Origin: an uncultured Blautia sp.
GTDB taxonomy: Bacteria; Bacillota; Clostridia; Lachnospirales; Lachnospiraceae
Assembly: GCA_934371915.1 (NCBI GenBank)
Contig: CAKROE010000054.1
Location: 1 to 16,034 of the forward strand
Direction of reading: 5' to 3'
DNA length: 16,034 nucleotides
The stretch's first letter is position 1, and every line of letters starts with the position of its first letter. The position numbers and the translations under genes are program-made. The notes beneath the pieces were generated by a model, which saw only the letters and a program-made list of their open reading frames with translations, did not search any database and was not told where the DNA came from. Shown piece by piece: positions 6,761-13,252 of the stretch.

Positions 6761-7744
6761 TTAAAACGGATAGCTTTCAAAGCATTTCCTGATAAAATAT
6801 TCCCAATTTTCTTTCTGTCTGACAAGATTCTGCAATTTCTCTGTATTTTTTCTGGAAACCAGTGTTTTTTTGTGTACATAATAATAGTTTGCAAGCTTCC
6901 AGTATTTCTCCGGATAGCTGAAACGAATGCGCAGATTTTCCCATTCAGATGTTGTGACCGGCTTCTTCTGATGATAGGCACGCAGCATCTCCATTCCGAT
7001 GCGCACATCCCAACTGTATTTTTCGAGAATTTTTCTCATAAAGCGATACAGATCCGAAATCTGCACATCAAATCCCCAGTGTTCAAAGTTTGTAACGGCA
7101 GTCCCCGGTTTCAGCATCAGGACATTATGCTGATTATACTCTCCATGACAGACTTTTCCCTGTTCAATTGCTTCTTTTCGAAGCCCTGTATAATCCGATT
7201 CTCTCAATTCCATCAGCGCACGCTCTCCTGCTGCCAGAAAGCTTTCCACCGTAGCCAGATACAGTTTTTCAAAAGAACAGACTGCACCTTTTTTGCGGAT
7301 AAAGCTGCGTATTTTTTTTAACTCCTGATTATGTCTCTGATATTCGTCCTCAAGGGAAGGTTCTACATAAAACTCCACCACGGGCATCTGCATTTTCGCA
7401 TGAATCTGCGCAAGCATGCGAATACTGCGGAAAATATCTTCTCTGGAACGTGTATCACACTCCCGTCCCTCGTACCACTGCTGAATGGTATAAGGGATTC
7501 CGTCACGGTCCTTCGTAACAAGCGCACCTTCCTGATTCGGAATATAACAGTCTACCAGACACCCCTGTTCCGACAGTTTTTCAAGAAGTTCCTGCTGTTT
7601 CTGAAGTTTTTTTTCTGTCCCGCCAAATTCCCTTATGATGACCAGACCCTTTCCTGTCCTGCAAAGAAGCGCGCCTCTCGTGCGCGCGGAAGACTCTGCA
7701 TTCAGTCCGTACTGCTCCAGTATGCTCAGTCCATAATCATACAA
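6761..7744 (-). CDS. CotS-family spore coat protein (kinase-like fold)
   Basis: The protein resembles the CotS/YsxE/YutH spore coat proteins, which share the aminoglycoside-phosphotransferase fold; in Bacillus they are coat components of unproven enzymatic activity. It has 327 residues. A small-lobe segment GKGLVIIREF is at 31-40, MLAQIHA near 110-116, and the catalytic-loop equivalent CHGEYNQHNVL at 199-209. The metal-loop equivalent NFEHWGFDVQISDLYRFMRKILEK is at 219-242. Both usual aspartates (HGD and DFD) are glutamate here (E202, E221). The start is TTG at 7744, 8 nt after a strong AGGAGGGGG; no in-frame ATG lies nearby. A terminator isolates it from cca upstream, and a sporulation-type promoter and long palindrome lie in its leader. 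Confidence 0.8.
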   Translation of the reverse strand: MYDYGLSILEQYGLNAESSARTRGALLCRTGKGLVIIREFGGTEKKLQKQQELLEKLSEQGCLVDCYIPNQEGALVTKDRDGIPYTIQQWYEGRECDTRSREDIFRSIRMLAQIHAKMQMPVVEFYVEPSLEDEYQRHNQELKKIRSFIRKKGAVCSFEKLYLATVESFLAAGERALMELRESDYTGLRKEAIEQGKVCHGEYNQHNVLMLKPGTAVTNFEHWGFDVQISDLYRFMRKILEKYSWDVRIGMEMLRAYHQKKPVTTSEWENLRIRFSYPEKYWKLANYYYVHKKTLVSRKNTEKLQNLVRQKENWEYFIRKCFESYPF

Positions 7745-7775
7745 ATAAAAATCCCCCTCCTGATTTGATACCGTC

Positions 7776-7806
7776 GTAACTGTTCAGTACCCTACTGAAT
7801 AGTTAC
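7776..7806. repeat. 31-bp palindrome in the leader of the CotS-like gene
   Basis: On the plus strand, arms GTAACTGTTCAGTA (7776-7789) and TACTGAATAGTTAC (7793-7806) pair at 13 of 14 positions around a CCC loop. In the minus (gene) direction no T-run follows, so it is not a terminator of cca. In the plus direction ATTTTTT follows directly, so it could stop antisense transcription. It may instead be a dispersed intergenic repeat, because a related palindrome occurs at 11053-11079. Confidence 0.75.
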
Positions 7807-7814
7807 ATTTTTTC

Positions 7815-7844
7815 TATCTTATGTCCCGATCGGAGAAGAAATGC
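7815..7844 (-). promoter_or_regulatory. Possible sigma-E/sigma-K promoter of the CotS-like gene
   Basis: The minus strand reads GCATTTC (7844-7838), a 14-bp spacer, then CATAAGATA (7823-7815). The -10 fits the CATAnnnTA pattern of mother-cell sigma factors, and the -35 matches sigma-E at five of seven positions. It lies between the cca terminator and the coding region, which is the expected place. The match is moderate. Confidence 0.4.
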
Positions 7845-7885
7845 AAAAAGGAATTTCCTGAGGCAAAAAGCCTGTCGGAAATCCC
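7845..7885 (-). terminator. Intrinsic terminator of the proS-cca operon
   Basis: Shortly after the cca stop, GGGATTTCC (7885-7877) pairs with GGAAATTCC (7858-7850) over nine positions including one G-U. An inner AGGC/GCCT stem surrounds a T-rich loop, and TTTTT (7849-7845) follows. It closes the proS-cca transcript before the CotS-like gene. Confidence 0.8.
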
Positions 7886-7906
7886 TTCGCTATTGTTTGT
7901 ATGAAA

Positions 7907-9232
7907 TTATCGTTCTTTCAGACGAGCCAGAAGTTTTTCTCTGTCATTGTCCTGTGGATATTCCAGAACGTGATCCAGCATTTCTTTCAGGATCTCGCCA
8001 AGTTCCGGACCCGGCTTATAACCGGCACTTATCAGATCACGTCCGGTCACTGCCAGTGTTTTCAGAGAAACACACTGCTTCTGCTCCAGAACCATGTGAT
8101 AACATTCTGTCACACCTTGCAGACGGGCCGCTTTTTCTTCACGGCGATACTCGCTCTGTGCAAGCATATCCGCCTCCTGCACCTCAAGATACAGTGAAAA
8201 AAGTTCCTCCCCAATCCGGTTGACTGCATGCCTTACCGAGCGCATTTCCGGCATTGGACGATCATCATGATACCTGATCAGTCTGGTCACTTTACTGATC
8301 GTATCGTTGTCAAATTTCAGGCGGCGCAGGATGGTTTTGGCCATCTTTTCGCCTTCCGGTGCGTGCATCTTGAAATGATCACGTCCGTTTTCATCCGTCT
8401 TTCGCATAACCGGTTTCGCAATATCATGAAGCAGCATCGTCAGGCGAAGCACCTTATCAGGGCGGATCAGCATCAGACTGTGCAGGATATGCTCACCCAC
8501 AGTATAACAGTGGTGCGGTGTATTCTGTTCTGTCTCCATACACCGGTCAAATTCCGGCAGAAACTCTTTCGTGATTCCGGTTTCATATGCCACCCGCAGA
8601 TAATCCGGATGAGGCGAAACCAGAAGTTTCACAAGTTCGGTCTGAATTCTTTCTGCGCTGACACACTTCAGATTTGGTGCCAGTGCACGAATGCCGTTCT
8701 TTGTTTCTTTTTCAATCGTAAATCCCAACTGTGCAGAAAAACGTACCGCACGGAGAATGCGAAGCGCATCTTCATGGAAGCGTTCCATCGGATCCCCGAC
8801 ACAGCGGATGATCTTCGCCTGCATATCTTCCATTCCGTGAAAAAGATCGACCAGACCTCTTACCGGATGATATGCCATCGCATTGATCGTAAAATCACGT
8901 CGTTTCAGGTCTTCTTCAAGGCTCGAAGTAAACATCACCTGCTTCGGATGGCGGCCGTCTTCATAGTCACCATCCACGCGGTAAGTCGTTACTTCATAGC
9001 CTTCTTTGTCCATCAGTACGGTTACGGTGCCATGCTGCAGCCCGGTATCCACTGTGCGGTGAAAAAGCTCTTTCACCTGCTCCGGCGATGCCGAAGTCGT
9101 AATATCCCAGTCGTCCGGTGTACGTCCCAGGATAGAATCCCGCACACAGCCACCGACCACATAGGCTTCATAACCGTTTTCCTCTAAAATGTGCAGTATT
9201 TTTTCCGCATTGGAAGGAATCGTTAATTTCAT
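7907..9232 (-). CDS. cca: CCA-adding tRNA nucleotidyltransferase with HD domain
   Basis: The enzyme builds or repairs the 3' CCA end of tRNAs from CTP and ATP without a template. The 441-residue protein shows class II features: GGCVRD (residues 27-32), the catalytic DWD (41-43), RRDFTINAMAY (111-121) in the head and neck, and the ERIQTELVKLL helix (194-204). A C-terminal HD phosphohydrolase-like domain follows with LLHDIAKP (267-274) and YHDD (321-324). The ATG at 9232 is preferred to an in-frame upstream ATG at 9298: it starts MKLTIPSNA, right at the family's usual N-terminus, and it lies one base after the proS stop (TAA-T-ATG). The longer form would read through the end of proS. Coupling to proS puts both tRNA-maturation genes under the T-box. 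Confidence 0.93.
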   Translation of the reverse strand: MKLTIPSNAEKILHILEENGYEAYVVGGCVRDSILGRTPDDWDITTSASPEQVKELFHRTVDTGLQHGTVTVLMDKEGYEVTTYRVDGDYEDGRHPKQVMFTSSLEEDLKRRDFTINAMAYHPVRGLVDLFHGMEDMQAKIIRCVGDPMERFHEDALRILRAVRFSAQLGFTIEKETKNGIRALAPNLKCVSAERIQTELVKLLVSPHPDYLRVAYETGITKEFLPEFDRCMETEQNTPHHCYTVGEHILHSLMLIRPDKVLRLTMLLHDIAKPVMRKTDENGRDHFKMHAPEGEKMAKTILRRLKFDNDTISKVTRLIRYHDDRPMPEMRSVRHAVNRIGEELFSLYLEVQEADMLAQSEYRREEKAARLQGVTECYHMVLEQKQCVSLKTLAVTGRDLISAGYKPGPELGEILKEMLDHVLEYPQDNDREKLLARLKER

Positions 9233-9233
9233 A

Positions 9234-10667
9234 TTAGTATGCTCTTCCCCAGTAAACCATCTTCTTCGCCGGTTTTCCGCAGCATACGCAGACATCACTT
9301 AAATGCTCCTGCTCAAATGGCATACATCTGGATGTTGCCTGTACATCTTCTTTGATCTTATCTTCACACTCGCGGTTTCCGCACCACATAGCTTTGACAA
9401 ATCCCGGTTTGTTATTGATGGTGTCTTTGAATTCTTCGTAATTTGTTGCAACATAAGTATGAGCGTCACGATGCGCACGTGCACGTTCCAGCATTTCTTT
9501 CTGCATAAGATCAAGAACTTCCTGAGCTTTGGAAGCCAGTTCATCGAAGGAAACCACATATTTTTCTCTTGTGTCACGACGGCAGATCACAGCCTGTCCG
9601 TTCTCGATATCCTTCGGACCACATTCGATACGAATCGGAATACCACGCATTTCCTGCTCTGCAAATTTGAATCCCGGACTTCTGTCGGTATCGTCCACTT
9701 TGACACGGATGCCTGCAGCTTTCAGTGCTGCAAACAGTTCGTCTGCTTTTTCCAGAACGCCTTCTTTACGCTGCTGGATCGGGATGATCACTGCCTGTGT
9801 CGGAGCAATTCTCGGAGGCAGGACAAGTCCGCTGTTGTCACCATGAACCATGATGATCGCACCGATCATACGCGTTGTCATTCCCCATGATGTCTGGTGT
9901 ACATATTTCAGAGTGTTATCCTTATCTGTGTACTGAATACCAAATGCTTTTGCAAATCCGTCACCGAAGTTATGGCTGGTACCGGACTGAAGCGCCTTAC
10001 CGTCATGCATCAGGGATTCGATCGTATACGTAGCTACCGCACCTGCAAATTTTTCTTTGTCTGTTTTCTGGCCTTTGATAACCGGAATTGCAAGAACTTC
10101 TTCACAGAAATCAGCATACAGATTCAGCATCTGGATTGTTCTCTCTTCTGCTTCTTCTGCTGTTGCATGAGCAGTATGTCCTTCCTGCCACAGGAACTCT
10201 CTGGAACGAAGGAACGGACGTGTTGTTTTTTCCCAGCGCACTACGGAACACCACTGGTTGTATACTTTCGGCAGATCTCTGTGGGACTGGATATCTTTCT
10301 GATAGAAATCGCAGAACAGAGTTTCAGAAGTCGGACGTACACAGAGACGTTCCTGAAGTTCATTCAGTCCGCCATGCGTTACCCATGCTACTTCCGGTGC
10401 AAAACCTTCTACGTGGTCTTTTTCTTTCTCCAGAAGAGATTCCGGAATAAACATCGGCATGTATACATTCTGTACACCTGTCTCTTTGAATCTGCGGTCA
10501 AGTTCATGCTGGATATTTTCCCAGATTGCATAACCTGCCGGTTTGATTGCCATGCATCCTTTTACGCTTGTGTAGCCGCACAGTTCTGCTTTTTTTACAA
10601 CATCCGTATACCACTGTGCAAAATCTTCATCCATGGAAGTGATAGCTTCTACTAATTTCTTTGCCAT
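9234..10667 (-). CDS. proS: Prolyl-tRNA synthetase, short archaeal/eukaryotic-like type
   Basis: The enzyme charges tRNA-Pro with proline using ATP. The 477-residue protein is a class II synthetase. Motif 2 lies around [20 protein letters not shown] (142-161) and motif 3 around [15 protein letters not shown] (275-289). An anticodon-binding domain follows, then a C-terminal zinc-type domain (CGNREC at 429-434, CVCC at 460-463) ending WGRAY. This is the archaeal-type enzyme. It lacks the roughly 180-residue editing insertion between motifs 2 and 3 of the usual bacterial form, so it cannot clear Ala-tRNA-Pro in cis. The ATG at 10667 follows AAGGAG. It is the first gene after the T-box and is coupled to cca. 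Confidence 0.96.
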   Translation of the reverse strand: MAKKLVEAITSMDEDFAQWYTDVVKKAELCGYTSVKGCMAIKPAGYAIWENIQHELDRRFKETGVQNVYMPMFIPESLLEKEKDHVEGFAPEVAWVTHGGLNELQERLCVRPTSETLFCDFYQKDIQSHRDLPKVYNQWCSVVRWEKTTRPFLRSREFLWQEGHTAHATAEEAEERTIQMLNLYADFCEEVLAIPVIKGQKTDKEKFAGAVATYTIESLMHDGKALQSGTSHNFGDGFAKAFGIQYTDKDNTLKYVHQTSWGMTTRMIGAIIMVHGDNSGLVLPPRIAPTQAVIIPIQQRKEGVLEKADELFAALKAAGIRVKVDDTDRSPGFKFAEQEMRGIPIRIECGPKDIENGQAVICRRDTREKYVVSFDELASKAQEVLDLMQKEMLERARAHRDAHTYVATNYEEFKDTINNKPGFVKAMWCGNRECEDKIKEDVQATSRCMPFEQEHLSDVCVCCGKPAKKMVYWGRAY

Positions 10668-10713
10668 GATTTTTCTCCTTTTCTGAATGGTTCTTTTGTC
10701 AGATCAGAGGCAA

Positions 10714-10752
10714 TAAAAAAAGTCCTCTGATCCCGGTAAAGGGACCGAAGGA
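10714..10752 (-). terminator. T-box regulatory terminator
   Basis: AAGTCCTT (about 10752-10745) pairs with GAGGACTT, with an inner GTCCC/GGGAT stem and a TTTA loop, followed by TTTTTTT. The 5' arm overlaps the end of the T-box antiterminator, so the two folds exclude each other. Confidence 0.85.
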
Positions 10753-10979
10753 CTTCGGCGGTACCACCCTAATTAGCAATTACAATAACAATTACTCTCT
10801 CAATATCCTTTAACGCCGGATCTACGCTGCACTTCAGTTGTACAGAGCTCCGAGGCCGGTTCCATGATTCACGCACAGGATCCTTCCACCATGCAGATCC
10901 CTCTCTGAGATTGCTCCTCATGTACTATTCTCATCATCGCCGGGTATTTATGCCGAAACCTTAAGCTTTGGCACATTTA
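10714..10979 (-). ncRNA. Proline-responsive T-box leader of proS-cca
   Basis: This leader accounts for most of the 427-nt gap between proS and the dCMP deaminase gene. The minus strand carries the invariant T-box sequence AGGGTGGTACCGCC (10770-10757). A stem I region with GATGATGAGAATAGTA (from about 10941) precedes it. The specifier loop reads GGAACCGGCC, giving a likely CCG proline codon (10859-10857). The antiterminator bulge UGGU would pair with an ACCA 3' end, fitting a tRNA with discriminator A, as in tRNA-Pro. A terminator (AAGTCCTT with GAGGACTT, inner GTCCC/GGGAT, then seven T) ends it. Uncharged tRNA-Pro should favour readthrough into proS. Confidence 0.93.
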
Positions 10980-10985
10980 TTATAT

Positions 10986-11014
10986 ATTTTATGCGAAATA
11001 TCCAGTGATGTCAA
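10986..11014 (-). promoter_or_regulatory. Sigma-A promoter of the proS T-box transcript
   Basis: A perfect TTGACA (11014-11009) and TAAAAT (10991-10986) are 17 bp apart on the minus strand. The expected start is near 10979, just before the T-box stem I, giving a leader of about 310 nt. Confidence 0.75.
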
Positions 11015-11052
11015 GGGGCTGATTCACAGAATCCTGCCGGAATGTTTTAAAC

Positions 11053-11079
11053 GTTACTGTTCACTCCGTTCACAGCAAC
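11053..11079. repeat. Imperfect palindrome after the dCMP deaminase gene
   Basis: GTTACTGT (11053-11060) and ACAGCAAC (11072-11079) pair over eight positions (one A-C mismatch as read on plus, a G-U pair on minus) around TCACTCCGTTC. No T-run follows on the minus strand, so it is at best a weak end signal for the sua5-rpiB-comEB message. Its left arm shares GTnACTGTTCA with the palindrome at 7776. Confidence 0.5.
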
Positions 11080-11094
11080 TTGCAAAGCCATTTT

Positions 11095-11589
11095 TCAGAC
11101 AGTAATATCAATCTTTCTTCCGGTTCTTTTGTATTTGTAATAACGCACACCTGCTGCATCCATCATCCGCTTGGATGCGATCACAGACGGCGTATGTTCA
11201 TATTTGTCACAGTCATAAATCACCGTTTTAATTCCTGCCTGAATGATCGCTTTCGCACATTCATTGCATGGAAACAGAGAAACATAGAGTTTCGCGCCTT
11301 CCAGACTGCCTCCACGATAATTCAAAATCGCATTGAGTTCACTGTGTGTCACATACAGATATTTGGTAGCCAGCGGCTCACCTTCTCTCGCCCACGGAAA
11401 TTCATCATCGGAACATCCCTTCGGAAATCCGTTGTACCCCATGGAAAGGATCTTATTGTCCTCACTGACAATACACGCTCCTACCTGTGAATTCGGATCT
11501 TTGGAGCGCATTCCGGAAAGCATTGCCACACCCATAAAGTATTCATCCCAGGAAATGTAATCCTGTCTTTTCTGTATATGTACTGCCAT
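11095..11589 (-). CDS. comEB: dCMP deaminase (ComEB-like)
   Basis: The enzyme deaminates dCMP to dUMP, supplying substrate for thymidylate synthase. The 164-residue protein has the zinc-dependent cytidine/deoxycytidylate deaminase signature THSELNAI (H82, catalytic E84) and PCNECA (C108, C111). The substrate-side segments SQVGACIV (34-41) and GYNGFPKG (51-58) are typical of dCMP deaminases. Serine replaces the more usual Ala in the HAE motif. The ATG at 11589 is preferred to an in-frame ATG at 11625 because AAGGGGG lies just before it; the longer form would include the leader hairpin. It follows rpiB by about 73 nt, probably in the same transcript. Confidence 0.92.
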   Translation of the reverse strand: MAVHIQKRQDYISWDEYFMGVAMLSGMRSKDPNSQVGACIVSEDNKILSMGYNGFPKGCSDDEFPWAREGEPLATKYLYVTHSELNAILNYRGGSLEGAKLYVSLFPCNECAKAIIQAGIKTVIYDCDKYEHTPSVIASKRMMDAAGVRYYKYKRTGRKIDITV

Positions 11590-11608
11590 TATAAAATCCC
11601 CCTTACAG

Positions 11609-11643
11609 ATACCGGCTTCCCACAAAATGCAGGAGGCCGGTAT
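11609..11643 (-). other. Stem-loop between rpiB and the dCMP deaminase gene
   Basis: ATACCGGC (11643-11636) and GCCGGTAT (11616-11609) form a perfect 8-bp stem with further inner pairs. The sequence after it is CTGTAAGGGGG, the ribosome site of the next gene, with no T-run, so it is not a standard terminator. It could stabilise or process the operon mRNA. Confidence 0.6.
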
Positions 11644-11662
11644 TTAAAATTCATATGTTTAT

Positions 11663-12124
11663 TTAAATTTCCGGATATGCATCCGTAATGTCTGTATCTT
11701 CCTCAATCTGTCCGATGCGACGGATATGACGCTCGTCCTCTGAGAACGGAGTGTTCAAAAATGTATCCACGATCTTAATTGCAAGTCCCGGTCCTACAAC
11801 TCTTCCGCCCATCGCAAGAATGTTGGCATTGTTGTGAAGACGTGTTGCCTCTGCACTGAAGCAGTCTGAACAGAGTGCTGCACGGATTCCTTTGAATTTA
11901 TTGGCAGTAATAGAAATACCAATACCGGTTCCGCATACCAGGATTCCCTTTTCGCAGTCTCCGTTCTGAATTGCAATTGCAACTCTCTTAGCATAGATCG
12001 GATAATCTGTGGAATCTGTGCTGTCACATCCAAAATCCTGATATTCTATATGGTTCTCCTCCAAATATTTAATAATTTCCTGTTTCAGTTCATAACCACC
12101 ATGGTCACATCCTAATGCTATCAT
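11663..12124 (-). CDS. rpiB: Ribose-5-phosphate isomerase B (RpiB/LacAB family)
   Basis: RpiB interconverts ribulose-5-phosphate and ribose-5-phosphate in the pentose phosphate pathway. The 153-residue length is standard. Signature sites include CDHGG (residues 6-10), the catalytic-cysteine loop CGTGIGISI (64-72, C64), NKFKGIRAAL (75-84) and HNNANILAMGGRVVG (97-111, H97). The ATG at 12124 overlaps the sua5 stop by four bases (ATGA), so translation is coupled. LacA/LacB galactose-6-phosphate isomerases share the fold, but there is no lac context here, and the sua5-rpiB-dCMP deaminase order is familiar from Clostridia. Confidence 0.95.
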   Translation of the reverse strand: MIALGCDHGGYELKQEIIKYLEENHIEYQDFGCDSTDSTDYPIYAKRVAIAIQNGDCEKGILVCGTGIGISITANKFKGIRAALCSDCFSAEATRLHNNANILAMGGRVVGPGLAIKIVDTFLNTPFSEDERHIRRIGQIEEDTDITDAYPEI

Positions 12125-13185
12125 TTCTTTTCCTCCTGTGCATTTATAATTTTATGTCCTGCCGCCTTTAAAAGGCGGTTCATAATAGCCTGTCCCATCC
12201 TCGGCGTATAAAATGCCTCTGAGTAGATCAGATCTACCCGGTCATCATCAAAGTTTCGAAGCACTTCATAAAGATGATGTGCGATCGTTTCTTCTTCTTC
12301 TCTGCTTCCGATACTGAATACATCAGCGTGTGCATAACGGTCTTTTGTCTCATCCGTTGCGATCACGCCGACTTTAAGACCTTTTTTCTCTGCATCAGCA
12401 CTCAGTCTGTTGATGCAGTCGATCACCTGTTCCTCATTGCCTTCCACAATAGAAAGGTCTGCCTTCGGTGCATAATGACGGTATTTCATGCCCGGTGCCT
12501 TCGGATGCACACTGTTGTCCGTGATCAGAAGCCCCCGGTCCATACGGACATCCCCCAGCGTTTCTTTCAGCATTTCCAGCGAAATATATCCAGGTCTTAA
12601 AACTACCGGAACATCCTCGGTGAAATCTACGATCGTAGACTCCAGACCGATTCCCACCTGTCCTCCGTCGATGATCATATCGATCGCATCACCAAGGTCT
12701 TCCTCCACATGCTCTGCCATCGTCGGACTCGGCCTTCCTGATGTATTGGCACTCGGTGCCGCAACAAATCCTCCGGCTGCTTTGATCAGTTCCTGTGCGA
12801 TCCGGTCACTCGGAAAACGTACTGCCACGCTGTCCAGACCGCCGGTCGTCTCCTTCGGTACAATGTCCGCCTTCGGAAGGATCATTGTCAGTGGACCCGG
12901 CCAGTATTTCTCCGCCAGAATCTTTGCGCCCTGCGGAATCTCTGTCGTAATCTCTGCAAGCTGATCAATCTCTGCAATATGAACGATCAGCGGGTTATCT
13001 GACGGTCTTCCCTTCGCTGCATATATTTTCATGGAAGCCTGTGGATCCAGTGCGTTTCCGCCGAGCCCGTAAACCGTCTCCGTCGGAAATGCCACAAGTC
13101 CGCCTGCTTTCAGGATGTCTCCTGCTCTTTTTATGGCATCCATATCCAGATTTTCACTGGTCATTGCCACAATCTGCGCTCTCAT
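12121..13185 (-). CDS. sua5: Threonylcarbamoyl-AMP synthase, Sua5 type
   Basis: The enzyme makes threonylcarbamoyl-AMP from threonine, bicarbonate and ATP, the first step of the t6A37 modification of ANN-decoding tRNAs. The 354-residue protein has the YrdC-like catalytic domain (about 1-210) with FPTETVYGLG (33-42), the substrate-binding KGRPSDNPL (58-66) and SANTSG (145-150). A linker PGMKYRHYAP (231-240) leads to the C-terminal Sua5 domain. The two-domain form is what B. subtilis calls YwlC; the E. coli TsaC form lacks the second domain. The ATG at 13185 follows GAGGAAG. It heads the sua5-rpiB-dCMP deaminase cluster. The TsaBDE partners are not in the window. Confidence 0.95.
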   Translation of the reverse strand: MRAQIVAMTSENLDMDAIKRAGDILKAGGLVAFPTETVYGLGGNALDPQASMKIYAAKGRPSDNPLIVHIAEIDQLAEITTEIPQGAKILAEKYWPGPLTMILPKADIVPKETTGGLDSVAVRFPSDRIAQELIKAAGGFVAAPSANTSGRPSPTMAEHVEEDLGDAIDMIIDGGQVGIGLESTIVDFTEDVPVVLRPGYISLEMLKETLGDVRMDRGLLITDNSVHPKAPGMKYRHYAPKADLSIVEGNEEQVIDCINRLSADAEKKGLKVGVIATDETKDRYAHADVFSIGSREEEETIAHHLYEVLRNFDDDRVDLIYSEAFYTPRMGQAIMNRLLKAAGHKIINAQEEKK

Positions 13186-13222
13186 ATCTTATGCTTCCTC
13201 TCATTTATCTGTATTGTTTTTC

Positions 13223-13251
13223 ATTATAGTCTAAATCTGTTAATTCTACAA
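13223..13251 (-). promoter_or_regulatory. Candidate promoter of sua5-rpiB-comEB
   Basis: A perfect TATAAT (13228-13223) has TTGTAG (13251-13246) 17 bp upstream; the -35 matches only the TTG. It begins immediately after the stop codon of the DUF2298 gene and no terminator lies between, so readthrough from upstream is also possible. Confidence 0.5.
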
Positions 13252-13252
13252 G

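Noticed and set aside
8228..9187. 319-codon open frame on the plus strand
   Set aside because: Antisense to cca, whose motifs are intact; composition is typical of a shadow frame.
9233..9298. 22-residue N-terminal extension of cca
   Set aside because: It overlaps the conserved C-terminus of proS, lacks family similarity, and a start at 9232 fits both the family N-terminus and TAA-T-ATG coupling.
9897..10655. 252-codon open frame on the plus strand
   Set aside because: Antisense to proS; long Phe/Cys runs and no domain similarity.
11590..11625. 12-residue N-terminal extension of the dCMP deaminase
   Set aside because: It translates the leader stem-loop; a good ribosome site directly precedes the start at 11589.
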